Assembly (NCBI GenBank): GCA_020635115.1
Contig: JACKAK010000002.1
Location: 62,001 to 126,000, forward strand
Direction of reading: 5' to 3'
From: Halobacteriovoraceae bacterium
GTDB lineage: Bacteria; Bdellovibrionota; Bacteriovoracia; Bacteriovoracales; Bacteriovoracaceae
Length of the DNA: 64,000 bases
Shown here one piece after another: positions 43,048-53,223 of this stretch. The position numbers and the translations under genes are program-made. How positions within the stretch are numbered: the stretch's first letter is position 1; every line of letters begins with the position of its first letter. The notes under the pieces were generated by a model, which worked only from the letters and a program-made list of their open reading frames with translations, searched no databases and was not told the origin of the DNA.

Positions 43048-46000
43048 ATGCTCAATAAATTCTATTTCATGTTAACGCTCCTATTGTTTTCCAAAATCAC
43101 TCTATCCAATTACCCTGAATGTGAAATTAGACTAATTGAAAAACATTCTAAACCAAATAACAGCAATCAAATTTTCAATTTAGAGTATATTGATGATTTG
43201 GGAACAGAATTGTACCCTCTCTCGAGTACAATTGGACCAAGAGGGATGATTGGCCCAAAAATACAGGCCAGAGACACGAAAGCTATACCTGACCCTGATA
43301 AATATCTTGCAGAAAAATTTGGAGGCTTCTACTGGGATCAACGTATCTATATAGTCGAATCATTAGAACAAATTCCTGTTCATGATGGAAAAGTTTATGA
43401 TCTACTCACCAAAGGTTTCTACGTTGTCGGAGATCAAGCTAGGCTAAGAGATATTCTCATAAAAAATGAATCAAGAATTGCCCCTTTCAGAAAAAATATT
43501 GAAATATCTAAAACAGAAAAAGAAAAAATAGATGCAAAAAAACAATTCGATAAAATCCAAAAAGCAATTGGAAATGAAACAAAAGAACTTGTTCAATCTC
43601 TGATTAAAGAAAATGGACTTTGGACAGTAGATCTTTCTGGAAAAAAACATCAAATTTCTGAATTGTTTCTAAATTGGATTACAGAAGACATAAATATGTT
43701 CAATGCTGGAAAAGTAAAAAATGATACTCCAGAAGTTGCAATGGCCCTAAAAGAACTAAACAAAGAATTCTCTATTCTTAATCGTGAAAAAGATGAAGAA
43801 CTAGCTCAATCGATTAGAGAACTTCAAACTAATCTGAACGCAAGTATTTCTAAAAATTATGAAATAATTATTGATGAACTGAAAAAAAGCATTAAAGAAA
43901 ACCCAACTCAAAAGAAACTTTTATTGGAAACTTACCAAAAAAGAGACAAAGAAATTGCCAAAGCAATAGAAGAATCTGAATTGAAAACCACAACCCTTAT
44001 TAATAGTAAATATGAACAACAGCTAGAGGAAATAAAACAAAAGATTAAAGAACAAGTTGAAAAAAGAGTTTTTCCTCTTGGCGTAGCTTTTAGGCAACCA
44101 GGGTATGTTATTCCAAAAATTAAAGGACTAATAAATCACTCTGATTTAAGTGACTCTCAAACTATTGAAAAGCTTAGAAGTCTCTTCAAAACTTACATTA
44201 AAAAAGGTTGGAAAATAACTTTTAACAAAGCTGACCCTGAATTTTTAGTTGAAAGGGCCGCAAAACAAAAACATGGTGAGGGAGCAGTAGAATCTCGTTT
44301 TGCTTCTAGCAAGAAAAATAGAGATATGATGATAGAAGCATTGAAATCCGGAAACGCAATGAGTGTCGAATTTTGGGATCCTAATGGAGTTCTCGTTGCT
44401 TCTACTTTTGGATCTCTCCATGGTGCAGCTTACGAGCCAGAAACTGTAAGTTATGATGCTGACCCAGCTCTAGTGAGAGATTATTTAGAAAGAAAAGAAA
44501 AGGGTCTACTTAAAGAAGGTGAAGTTGAGCCAGCTGCAAACATAGATTTTGCGAAGTTTCTTATTATCGCTGCTTCAGATAGGTTTTATGAGGCCGGAGT
44601 GAAATATCTAAATGCAGGAATGGTTACACCATTCACAAGAGCTCTAAAAGGAAGGTATCATGATGGGCAAGAGGCGGCCGCAATATTGAATGAACAAAAA
44701 TTTTCACGCTATCTTGATATAAAGCTCCCCTACTATCCTGAAACAACACCTTTAATTACTGAAATTGAAATAAGAGATTTACAAGGAAACCCCGGGCATA
44801 GAGGCAATGAAGGGCCGATCAACCAGCCAAGTGGTATGTTTGAACCCACTGTTGGCCAAATGCAAGGACTTTATAAGGCCTATAGTTTCATTTGGAAAGT
44901 TAGATATTTCTACAAAGATAACTTTGAAGAAATGATATCTCATAAAAAACTTGAAGAAGATATTGGCTCTGGATTCTATTTCAAAGGTAATCCATTGAAC
45001 ACAAAGGCCTTAGGGAATTTTCTTGAAAAAGTAATGAAGTTAGAATTGCCTTACAATTTAGAAAGCGTTGAAGATCTTCAAGGATTTTATAATCAATTCC
45101 TAGCTGAAAAACTATATTCCAAACCCTTGATGAAATTAAATGAATTACAAAGAAATGAAATCTTAGAAACTACTCAGAATGAAATCAATTCAAATTTTAA
45201 CGACATTAATTCATTTACTAGAGATGTAATTGGCTTTAATGCTCCAACAACTTTAAAATCGATAGCAGATCTTAAAGAATTCTTAGCTGAAGCTCTTTCT
45301 TATAAAAGAAAAAAATTAACCTTCTCTGAACTCTCTGAAGGAGAAAAAGCAGAAATCGAAAAAGTTGTGAGCTCTAAAGTTCAAAAGTTTTTAGAAAATG
45401 CAACAAAAGAACTTACTAAAGATGATGGTATTTTTTATGTTGAATCTACTCCTTATAAAGAATTAGTGGAAAAGGTTGCCAACTATGAAGAAATGGCAGA
45501 TTTAGATAAAAAGTTTGAAGAATCAATTTCTCAAAGAAAATTTGAAATGTCCTTTAGTGAACTAAAAATCAGACTAGAATTGGCCCAGGAAAGTCTCAAG
45601 TATTGGCAGCAAAAACTTGATAGAAAAATCCTAAAAGACTCTCCTTACTCTTCAGTTCAAAAAGTGAAAGATGGGATTCGAAAAATATACCAAAAACCAA
45701 TTCTTTCAATTGTTAATCACTATAAAGAAAAAGTTCAACAAATTCAGTCTTCGATATCTTATATACATATTCAGGCGAAGAAAAAAGCATATGAATATTA
45801 CGAGAAAACTTTGCAAAAAGAACTCTCTGAAAAAGGTGCCGTCTATTTTGGAGATCTTGTTGTCTACAAATATGGTGAATCATTTACGAATAGAGTAGAT
45901 TTCAGAAATTTTTATGTTGAATACCCTGTTTCTCTAGGCAAAAATCATAAAGACGAGAATGGAAACCCTAGACCGCTAGGAGAGACATTGTTCCATTATT

Positions 46001-46893
46001 CTTTTGTGAAGCCACAACAACGTGGACTAGTCTTTGTATCAGACCAAATCAATTCAGGTTTGATTAATGAAATGAGAAAACTTACTAAAAAACTCTCTCG
46101 AGCTGGATGGAGAATCGAATATAATTTTGACATAGATAAAATTATTGAATTAGCAAAAAAGACAAAGAGAAAAGGTCAAAGCGACCTACTTAATCGATAC
46201 CTTAACCCAGATGAAGTTAGATTTTTTAAAGAAATGTATCAGGATGGACATGCTTTCACGATAAGTATTGTTGACCCTAATAATGAACCTAAGGGCGCAA
46301 CTCTTGGTATGAAAACAAGAAATAAAATAAATGGAGATTCGGTTGCTTATGTTGATACAGAAATTGTAACCGAACTTAAAACCGAAGACGATTTTATTAA
46401 AGTTGTAAAGGTTAATAAAAGCTACCTAACAGTTCCTTTTATTCCAGGCGAGCTCTCTCATTTAAAAGATAAAGTAGATGAGTTAATCATCATTGGACAG
46501 ACCCGTTACGGGAAAAAATTCAAAGTTGATTTGACTAAAGAAGGTGGAAACAGAAGAATATTTGAACAAGACGGAAAGCTTTATCTAGGAGAGAGGATAG
46601 ATGGAATACAACTTGCGAAACTCACTTCAGTTTTTTCCAGCATTGTTCCGTACTCCCAAGATGCTAGATTTAATGTTATAGATACAGAAATGGTCAGTTC
46701 TTTTAGTCATAGCATAAAAGCAAAATACTATCCGATAGAAGAAGCAGTCGCGGCATTTGATTCTCTTCCAACTGATAGAGATATTGATTTCACTCATCTC
46801 ACAACAGATGGAGGAATAACCTATAAAGAAATGAACTTAGAAGATTTTGATTCATACATTCGAGTGATAAAAGACCGAGATTCAAAAGAATAA
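43048..46893 (+). CDS. Exported 1281-residue protein with two Aat-like (GNAT-fold) domains
   Basis: The start at the ATG 43048-43050 has AGGGG upstream and gives a clean signal peptide (MLNKFYFMLTLLLFSKITLS). A coiled coil spans about 140-345. Two domains resemble leucyl/phenylalanyl-tRNA-protein transferase (Aat). Copy 1 has FPLGVAFRQPGYVIP, W388-K-I-T-F-N, then GNAMSVEFWDPNGVL from 435. Copy 2 has LFHYSFVKPQQRGLVF, W1021-R-I-E-Y-N, then GHAFTISIVDPNNEP from 1067. In E. coli Aat the matching pieces read FPWFSPGDPILWWSPDPR, YRVTMNY and GHAHSIEVWREDELVGG. The Trp-to-Gly spacing is 47 and 46. Being exported, it cannot use tRNA in the usual way; its substrate is unknown. Confidence 0.75.
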   Translation: MLNKFYFMLTLLLFSKITLSNYPECEIRLIEKHSKPNNSNQIFNLEYIDDLGTELYPLSSTIGPRGMIGPKIQARDTKAIPDPDKYLAEKFGGFYWDQRIYIVESLEQIPVHDGKVYDLLTKGFYVVGDQARLRDILIKNESRIAPFRKNIEISKTEKEKIDAKKQFDKIQKAIGNETKELVQSLIKENGLWTVDLSGKKHQISELFLNWITEDINMFNAGKVKNDTPEVAMALKELNKEFSILNREKDEELAQSIRELQTNLNASISKNYEIIIDELKKSIKENPTQKKLLLETYQKRDKEIAKAIEESELKTTTLINSKYEQQLEEIKQKIKEQVEKRVFPLGVAFRQPGYVIPKIKGLINHSDLSDSQTIEKLRSLFKTYIKKGWKITFNKADPEFLVERAAKQKHGEGAVESRFASSKKNRDMMIEALKSGNAMSVEFWDPNGVLVASTFGSLHGAAYEPETVSYDADPALVRDYLERKEKGLLKEGEVEPAANIDFAKFLIIAASDRFYEAGVKYLNAGMVTPFTRALKGRYHDGQEAAAILNEQKFSRYLDIKLPYYPETTPLITEIEIRDLQGNPGHRGNEGPINQPSGMFEPTVGQMQGLYKAYSFIWKVRYFYKDNFEEMISHKKLEEDIGSGFYFKGNPLNTKALGNFLEKVMKLELPYNLESVEDLQGFYNQFLAEKLYSKPLMKLNELQRNEILETTQNEINSNFNDINSFTRDVIGFNAPTTLKSIADLKEFLAEALSYKRKKLTFSELSEGEKAEIEKVVSSKVQKFLENATKELTKDDGIFYVESTPYKELVEKVANYEEMADLDKKFEESISQRKFEMSFSELKIRLELAQESLKYWQQKLDRKILKDSPYSSVQKVKDGIRKIYQKPILSIVNHYKEKVQQIQSSISYIHIQAKKKAYEYYEKTLQKELSEKGAVYFGDLVVYKYGESFTNRVDFRNFYVEYPVSLGKNHKDENGNPRPLGETLFHYSFVKPQQRGLVFVSDQINSGLINEMRKLTKKLSRAGWRIEYNFDIDKIIELAKKTKRKGQSDLLNRYLNPDEVRFFKEMYQDGHAFTISIVDPNNEPKGATLGMKTRNKINGDSVAYVDTEIVTELKTEDDFIKVVKVNKSYLTVPFIPGELSHLKDKVDELIIIGQTRYGKKFKVDLTKEGGNRRIFEQDGKLYLGERIDGIQLAKLTSVFSSIVPYSQDARFNVIDTEMVSSFSHSIKAKYYPIEEAVAAFDSLPTDRDIDFTHLTTDGGITYKEMNLEDFDSYIRVIKDRDSKE

Positions 46894-46898
46894 AATTA

Positions 46899-47309
46899 AT
46901 GAGTCATTTTCTTTATTCATTACTCTTTTTTTCAATTTTTATTATAAGTGCCTATTTTTTTCGAAATAAATTAAGAGGGATGAAAAATCCCTCTCTTTAT
47001 TGCCCGAATCACCCAAGAAGTATTCCTACAAATATCTGTCAAGTGTGTGATGTTGCTTTTTGTGATAAGTGTAGTTCTGTAATGGATGGACTCACTTTCT
47101 GTTGTGTGCATTTAGAAAAATATAAATCAAAGCGATTTAAACTGTATAAAACTGCTACCTCTAGTTCAAAACTCCCAGACGAAGGGGTTGAACTTTACGA
47201 GTATCGAGAGGAATTAAAAAAACAGGGAAAACTAAGCTATCTTAAGATTTCATATCATGAAGATGAAAATCAAATCTATACTCAGACTCAGCTCTATATA
47301 ATGGATTAA
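46899..47309 (+). CDS. Membrane-anchored B-box-type zinc protein
   Basis: The 136-residue protein has one N-terminal transmembrane helix (about 4-20) and a zinc motif with Cys-x2-His, Cys-x2-Cys, Cys-x2-Cys and Cys-x2-His pairs between about 34 and 71 (CPNH, CQVC, CDKC, CVH), the B-box-like ribbon seen in several bacterial membrane proteins. The C-terminal part is charged and helical/beta mixed. It starts five bases after the Aat-like gene, so the two are probably co-expressed. The function is unknown. Confidence 0.75.
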   Translation: MSHFLYSLLFFSIFIISAYFFRNKLRGMKNPSLYCPNHPRSIPTNICQVCDVAFCDKCSSVMDGLTFCCVHLEKYKSKRFKLYKTATSSSKLPDEGVELYEYREELKKQGKLSYLKISYHEDENQIYTQTQLYIMD

Positions 47310-47316
47310 ATTTTAT

Positions 47317-49206
47317 TCATTTTTTCTTTGGTAGACACTGATATGTATTCGTGTTCCCTATATTCCCTGTACAAGCATCTGCTCTACATTTATCATCAAC
47401 CCCTTCTTGACAACTGTTTCCCTCGGCACAATTGCCAAGATGAGGATATGCGCTGGTCGTAACGTTTACACATGGACTATTTCCATTATATTTCCAAATC
47501 ATGTCATAAGGACAAGTACTAGAAACTTTCGTCAAAGTCCCATTATTACACTTCACTACATAAGTACCTAATCTACTACTACCAATATCATCATCTCTGT
47601 AAGAATAGGTTTCATCATGTTGTATTTGTGTTCCTGGTGACATTGAAGAGCATAAAATACTCATACCTAATCCGTCATCGCTTCCATACCATTGCTGTGC
47701 CACTAAATTACATGGATTCTGAGCTGTACCTCCTTTAGTAAGTTTTGTGAGTAGTTTTTCAAAACTTCTTGGATCTGACTGAGGGTTATCTGTCCCACTA
47801 GGACATATAATAGGATAAAGGTCTTTTGCATCAAATTCACATAATGCACCACCTGTCATTTCCAATATATCTAAACTTCCAAAAGGAGTTGTTGATAGCC
47901 AGATTTTGTCATCAAAGATATTCGGATTACCACTAATATTTTTGCTCGTGTCTTTCTGTCCATTACCATCTAAATATGTCCATTTTATTCCATCAGGATA
48001 ATTTTGGGTTTTCCCAAAAAATCCTTTGGTCAACTGACTAGGTTCTTCGGGTGTAGTTTTGAACCCGAAATAACATCTATGTACTATAGACATTGAATCT
48101 AATAGTTTCATCCTTAGATCAGCTGCTGCTTTATAAGTATTGGGTGCTTGTCCAATCAAAGCTGGACTGCCACTATCATAGTTAATTGTAATTTGATTTT
48201 TTAATATATTTTCTACATAAGCATCAACTTGCCCTTGAAAATCACAAGTATTACTACAGTTATTATTAGTATCACAAGCTACTTGTGTGATTTGAGGTTG
48301 TTGACCAGTACAAATAATAGTTTTATCTCTTAGCATAGTGCTGCAGTTACAAGGCCCATAAGTAGGCGAATTGCACGATTGTCCTAATGATCCACAAACA
48401 ATTTCACCTCTTGTATTAATTCCTTTTAAAAATTGACCTCCAGGGCAACTTTCATTTTGAAATATTTCTCTACACTCACCAGAGTTTGTGTTGGCGCATA
48501 CTTTTTTGTCATCTATGTTTCGGGCAAAAATATGTCCATTTAAATCAATTGTTTTGCATTTTTCATTGCTTAACTCAATAGATCCATTTTGATTAATCAT
48601 CTCACAAATTAACTCAGAAAGACGTTTACGAAAATTATCTGAAAGATTAGATAGTGTACAAGCAGGATCAGCTACTCCTGATGCCATTAAACAAAATTTT
48701 TCAATAGCACTATTATTAATCAAGTCTTTGTCATAACTCAAACATGAAACTTTATTATCCGTCGAATTTTTACTTACTTGAAATGCAATTTGTTTTGTCC
48801 ATTTTTTTTGTAACCCTTTATTAAATTCAAGATCAACTTTAACGACTGATCTCCCTACATCTCCAGAGAAGTTCGCTTGTATTTTATCTAACGATATATT
48901 GTCTGCAATATTCATCCCTTCTTTATAGTGATGTGCCTTTTCTGTTAGATTCTCAAAATTTAAACTCGATGGATCAAGTGTACCATCTGAATTTGTAATA
49001 ATGATATCGCACTTTTCTTTACTATATAGAAGTTGTTGCATGATTCTTACTGTATAATCAACTTTAAAATCCTCTGAATCTTTTTTTGTATTTTTTTGTA
49101 CGATGGCCATATAATCTAAAATTATAAATCCAAAAGCTCCCATTAGACCCAAACTGATCATTATCTCAGCAAGTGAAAATCCTCTTTTTTTCTTAAAGAA
49201 TTTCAT
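47317..49206 (-). CDS. Large cysteine-rich prepilin-like protein A
   Basis: I place the start at the ATG at 49204-49206 (AAAGG eight bases upstream), giving 629 residues; the longer frame to 49248 lacks a ribosome site. It has a type III prepilin leader, MKFFKKKRG, cleavable before FSLAEIMISLGLMGAFGF with Glu5. The long C-terminal part is rich in cysteine and includes CNCSTMLRDKTIICTGQ (48250-48365), a module shared with protein C at 50.2-51.7 kb. It is much bigger than normal minor pilins, so it may be a pilus-tip adhesin or pseudopilin. It is the last gene of the pilin trio. Confidence 0.82.
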   Translation of the reverse strand: MKFFKKKRGFSLAEIMISLGLMGAFGFIILDYMAIVQKNTKKDSEDFKVDYTVRIMQQLLYSKEKCDIIITNSDGTLDPSSLNFENLTEKAHHYKEGMNIADNISLDKIQANFSGDVGRSVVKVDLEFNKGLQKKWTKQIAFQVSKNSTDNKVSCLSYDKDLINNSAIEKFCLMASGVADPACTLSNLSDNFRKRLSELICEMINQNGSIELSNEKCKTIDLNGHIFARNIDDKKVCANTNSGECREIFQNESCPGGQFLKGINTRGEIVCGSLGQSCNSPTYGPCNCSTMLRDKTIICTGQQPQITQVACDTNNNCSNTCDFQGQVDAYVENILKNQITINYDSGSPALIGQAPNTYKAAADLRMKLLDSMSIVHRCYFGFKTTPEEPSQLTKGFFGKTQNYPDGIKWTYLDGNGQKDTSKNISGNPNIFDDKIWLSTTPFGSLDILEMTGGALCEFDAKDLYPIICPSGTDNPQSDPRSFEKLLTKLTKGGTAQNPCNLVAQQWYGSDDGLGMSILCSSMSPGTQIQHDETYSYRDDDIGSSRLGTYVVKCNNGTLTKVSSTCPYDMIWKYNGNSPCVNVTTSAYPHLGNCAEGNSCQEGVDDKCRADACTGNIGNTNTYQCLPKKK

Positions 49207-49336
49207 GAAAAAGGCCTTTAATAAGTTGAATCGTTTTCCCAATATCATTTAACATGACACAATAGTGAACATTTCCCCCTACATTTGAAAAATCAACCCA
49301 TATTGTTTTTGATTTATGGAAAGAATAAATATTCAT

Positions 49337-50227
49337 TTAAATTCCCTGCCCAAGTGGTGCACAAGATGAGTCACTTCCTGGATTTGAACAAAATTGATAC
49401 TGCAAACATTTTGGCACCCCAGAGGCACTAAAGCCTTTAACAAACATATCTTGCTGATTTGGACATTCCATATTAAAACGTTCTCTCCAGTGATCATCTT
49501 TCAATCTAACTTTATTTTCTTTTAAGTTGACACTTTCAGCAGGCCCATTGGTTATTTCAATTTTATTACAAAGTCCACTCAGTTCATCATAAGTACCCAT
49601 ATAAATTTTTTCACAAACTTCTTTTAGAATGACTTTTGGGAACCGGTCTGTCTTTGTCATTTCACTAAAATCACAGGTAGGATTTTCTATATCTGTTGGT
49701 TCAAACCGAGCACCTAAATTTTCACAAGAGATTTTTATTAAACTCGCAATTGATATCGTTTCATAATCAACACATTCGATAAAGACTTGATTCTTAAATA
49801 ATCCGTGAAAGGTAAGCTTTCTTCTTGCTTTTGATTTTATACCTCTACTTTCTCTTTCAAACTCCATAAGCACATTAATAGGCAATATTTGGGCATCATC
49901 CGTAGTGACAGTTGGCATATCAATTATATCATTATTCGTTTTAAGTAGACCTGATTTCTCATAGTCTAAGGCCAAATTTTGAGGATTCCAATTAATTATT
50001 AACTGTCCACTTCCATCTAGAGATACCATTTCATTGCAGCTATCTCTAACTGACAAATTTTTTTTAAGATGGATAATATAATTTGTGAGTTCAGTATTTT
50101 GGTCTGTCATTATCTTTTGCTGTCCAGAAAATTTTTGAACCCCAATGTATCCAAGAATTACTCCGCTAAGTAAACCAACACCAACAATGGTTTCAATTAA
50201 TGACATACCTTTTTGAACCAATCTCAA
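49337..50227 (-). CDS. Prepilin-like protein B
   Basis: The 296-residue product has a short leader (MRLVQKG) before MSLIETIVGVGLLSGVILGY, with Glu5, so it is a substrate for PilD-type peptidase. The rest has scattered paired cysteines and ends with CSNPGSDSSCAPLGQG. It resembles PilV/GspI-class minor pilins in the N-terminal helix only. It lies between proteins A and C on the minus strand. Confidence 0.82.
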   Translation of the reverse strand: MRLVQKGMSLIETIVGVGLLSGVILGYIGVQKFSGQQKIMTDQNTELTNYIIHLKKNLSVRDSCNEMVSLDGSGQLIINWNPQNLALDYEKSGLLKTNNDIIDMPTVTTDDAQILPINVLMEFERESRGIKSKARRKLTFHGLFKNQVFIECVDYETISIASLIKISCENLGARFEPTDIENPTCDFSEMTKTDRFPKVILKEVCEKIYMGTYDELSGLCNKIEITNGPAESVNLKENKVRLKDDHWRERFNMECPNQQDMFVKGFSASGVPKCLQYQFCSNPGSDSSCAPLGQGI

Positions 50228-50243
50228 ATTAACTCCAAATAAA

Positions 50244-51746
50244 TCAATTACAAATTTCTGAACCGCTTACACTATACCATTGCGGATTTCCCCAAGTATC
50301 AGGAGGATTTCTACATTCTACTTTTAATGATCCTGTTCCAGGATATCCTCCCGACGAACTATTGTCGTAAATTTGTTTACTATCTCCAGGATTACCAGAC
50401 TCAGATAGAGCTTTACACTCAATAGAGTTACCGGCCATATTCCAAATCATCAAACGCCCAAGACAACAACGACATTCCTGACTTGTTACTATATCTGGTT
50501 GACCAGTACAACTCGTTGTTACGGTTTGTGATCCACGTGAATTGACAATATTTGCACAATCACAGCTTCCATATGTAACTACAGGAGTACAACCAGCACC
50601 TCCACCTCCACCACAATTATTGTTAGCATCACATGGAACATTTGAAACTTGAGCATTTTGTCCTGGACATTGTGACCTTTGTTCTCTTTGCATTGTACTA
50701 CAGTTACATGCACCAAATGTTACAACCGGTTCACAAGGACAATCTTTTTTTCCATGAATTAGACAAGTTGTATTGGTTCCACATCCATCATCGACTTGAT
50801 AATCATCACAAGAATTGTAATCATTTCCACCACAAGAAATACCCCCTGAAGGTCTATCCCTGATGCATTTACACTTAAAGGCAGTAGATGACTCAACTAT
50901 TTTCCAAGTGGAAACCGCTCCAGGCATTGGATTACATGGTAACGGCATGCAGTCCAAAACTTTACTATCAGGACTAATTCCAGTTGGTACTTCCCCTGGT
51001 GTGCTACAATAAGAATCTAGAAAATCTGTACGTTGAGTTCCATTTAAGGTAATCGAATCTTTTTTTAAATTTATCGTTTGAATCAAACCATCTATGTTTA
51101 TTTTATTGCACTTTCCATTAACAATAACACCACCAATAGAATCACAGGCCAGTTTGTAAATTCTCGTCTTGAAAGGAGTATCTAAAAGTTCAGTATATTT
51201 ACATTTACCAGTATTTTCCTCTATTTCACTCGCTGTCAGTTCACAGAAAGTACTTATTGATTCTTCCTGCCCATCTGTTTCAAAGCTAGTACATACTTCT
51301 TTTCCACTATTGTTTGCTTCATCTTCAATAGTTAAATCTAAAACCTTCACTGATTTTTTGATAGCTAAGGGAGCTGATTTCTTATCAATGTATTTTTCAA
51401 ATGTTAAATCGAGTAAATACTCCCTGGGACCTGGAGCATCTGGGTCGGGGATTTTTTCGATTTTTGTCAAAGAAATTCTCGCCTCATCATTTTCCGAGAG
51501 TACTTTAGGGATGGAATCAAATCCTGGCAAAGATTGAAAGGAATTATCTCTTGCAACGGCACACTTCTCAACATCCGCAAGGATTTGATGAATTTCCTTA
51601 ATAGTATCATCGATTATCTTTGCTTGGTTCAATTTTATATCTTGATTGACACGAGCTTTATTTCTATAGTTATTGTATAAAGCGGCACCATTTACAAGTG
51701 CCATTAATACAATAACTTGAAGTAAAGTACTTCCTTTATTGTTCAT
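50244..51746 (-). CDS. Prepilin-like protein C with duplicated cysteine modules, no Glu5
   Basis: The 500-residue product has a minimal leader, MNNKG, then STLLQVIVLMALVNGAALY. Position 5 is Gln rather than Glu, as in tip pseudopilins such as GspK. The C-terminal half is cysteine-rich and carries two related modules: CNCSTMQREQRSQCPGQ (50608-50725) and CDCANIVNSRGSQ (50470-50577), plus a GGGGG hinge. The pattern is loosely thrombospondin-like (inference). It is the first gene of the trio and starts two bases after the ftsZ stop. Confidence 0.8.
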   Translation of the reverse strand: MNNKGSTLLQVIVLMALVNGAALYNNYRNKARVNQDIKLNQAKIIDDTIKEIHQILADVEKCAVARDNSFQSLPGFDSIPKVLSENDEARISLTKIEKIPDPDAPGPREYLLDLTFEKYIDKKSAPLAIKKSVKVLDLTIEDEANNSGKEVCTSFETDGQEESISTFCELTASEIEENTGKCKYTELLDTPFKTRIYKLACDSIGGVIVNGKCNKINIDGLIQTINLKKDSITLNGTQRTDFLDSYCSTPGEVPTGISPDSKVLDCMPLPCNPMPGAVSTWKIVESSTAFKCKCIRDRPSGGISCGGNDYNSCDDYQVDDGCGTNTTCLIHGKKDCPCEPVVTFGACNCSTMQREQRSQCPGQNAQVSNVPCDANNNCGGGGGAGCTPVVTYGSCDCANIVNSRGSQTVTTSCTGQPDIVTSQECRCCLGRLMIWNMAGNSIECKALSESGNPGDSKQIYDNSSSGGYPGTGSLKVECRNPPDTWGNPQWYSVSGSEICN

Positions 51747-51748
51747 TT

Positions 51749-53188
51749 TTAATGTTCAAGCGAGTTTTGACCTTCATCCTCTTTTCTCATAAAAGAAGGA
51801 GTATCAAATTCATCTTCATCAAAATTAATAAATCCAAGTTTTTCTGCAATTGATTTTGCACGAGATGAATTTTGAACTGCTGGTTCAGAGCTTCTAGTAT
51901 GTTCTTCTCGCATAGGTCTTCTAGAAGGAATTGAACTCTGTACCTCTTCTCTAGCAACACTTCCATATCTTTCAGCTGCATTTTGAATTGAGTTCATTAA
52001 ATTAGAACTTTTAGAAGCTTTAATTTCTTCAAGCATTTCCTGAGATGTAGAAGGAACCTTATTGAAATCATCGCTAAAACTAGCGTTATCAAGCTCTAGA
52101 TCAACCATAGGAGAACTTTGCACAGGTACTGACCTTTGAGGATTTATATTTTTTTCTTCAGCTTTTGTACGAATAACTTCTTGCGGTCTCATCGATCTCA
52201 TATTTGCAACACTTACTCTCTCTTTTCCTCCAAGGCCAGTCGCAACAACTGTTACCTTTACTTCATCTTGCATATTCTCATCAATAACAGTACCAAAAAT
52301 TATCTCAGCATCCTCATCAGCGGCCTCCATAATCAGTGTAGTGGCCTCATTCGCTTCATGCATAGTTAAAGATGAGCTACCTGTAATATTAATTATAATT
52401 CCTGTGGCCCCATCAATTGTTATATCTTCTAAAAGAGGAGAGCTAATGGCTTCTGTAGCGGCCTTGATTGCTCTATCTTGACCTGAGCATACGCCTGTCC
52501 CCATGAGAGATAGACCTTTACCGGCCATTACTGTACAGACATCTGCAAAGTCAGCATTGATATGACCAGTGTTATTTATTAAATCTGAAATTCCCCTTAC
52601 AGCATTTAATAAGACCTCATCGGCCGTTTTAAAAGTATCAATGAGAGACAGACTCTCACCAGCAATTTGCAACAATCTTTGGTTTGGAATAGTAATTAAA
52701 GAATCAACGTTTTCTTCTAGTGTGATAATTCCATCATCAGCAACTCTTCTTCTTTTTTTACCTTCAAACTGAAATGGTCTTGTCACAACTCCAACTGTAA
52801 GGGCACCCATTTCTTTTGCCAGTTTGGCAACAACTGGAGCGGCCCCAGTTCCAGTTCCACCGCCCATACCAGCAGTGATAAATACCATATCTGAACCTTC
52901 TAATACTTCAGAAAGTTTTTCATATTCATCTAAAGCTGATTTTCTGCCGATTTCAGGATTTGCTCCAGCACCTAGACCTTTGGTAATTTCAGCGCCAAGT
53001 TGAATTTTTGTAGGGGCCAGATTGGCGTTTAATGCTTGAGCATCAGTATTAGCAACAATGTACTCAACACCTGTTAGACCGGCCCGAATCATTGTATTAA
53101 CAGCGTTGCATCCGCCTCCACCAATACCTATCACTCTAATTTTAGCACCTAGATCAATTCTTTTTTCTTCATTAGAAATTTCAAACAT
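51749..53188 (-). CDS. ftsZ: Cell division GTPase FtsZ
   Basis: The 479-residue tubulin homologue has GGGGCNAVN from 23, the tubulin signature GGGTGTG at 109-115 and the N-terminal GTPase plus activation domains to about 330. A linker of about 120 residues follows, and a C-terminal conserved peptide DTPSFMRK binds FtsA/ZipA-type partners. FtsZ forms the division ring at the inner face of the membrane. Its linker is longer than in E. coli (383 residues total). It follows ftsA directly. Confidence 0.97.
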   Translation of the reverse strand: MFEISNEEKRIDLGAKIRVIGIGGGGCNAVNTMIRAGLTGVEYIVANTDAQALNANLAPTKIQLGAEITKGLGAGANPEIGRKSALDEYEKLSEVLEGSDMVFITAGMGGGTGTGAAPVVAKLAKEMGALTVGVVTRPFQFEGKKRRRVADDGIITLEENVDSLITIPNQRLLQIAGESLSLIDTFKTADEVLLNAVRGISDLINNTGHINADFADVCTVMAGKGLSLMGTGVCSGQDRAIKAATEAISSPLLEDITIDGATGIIINITGSSSLTMHEANEATTLIMEAADEDAEIIFGTVIDENMQDEVKVTVVATGLGGKERVSVANMRSMRPQEVIRTKAEEKNINPQRSVPVQSSPMVDLELDNASFSDDFNKVPSTSQEMLEEIKASKSSNLMNSIQNAAERYGSVAREEVQSSIPSRRPMREEHTRSSEPAVQNSSRAKSIAEKLGFINFDEDEFDTPSFMRKEDEGQNSLEH

Positions 53189-53223
53189 ATATCCCCCTTA
53201 AAATTATTCCTTCAACATTAGGG

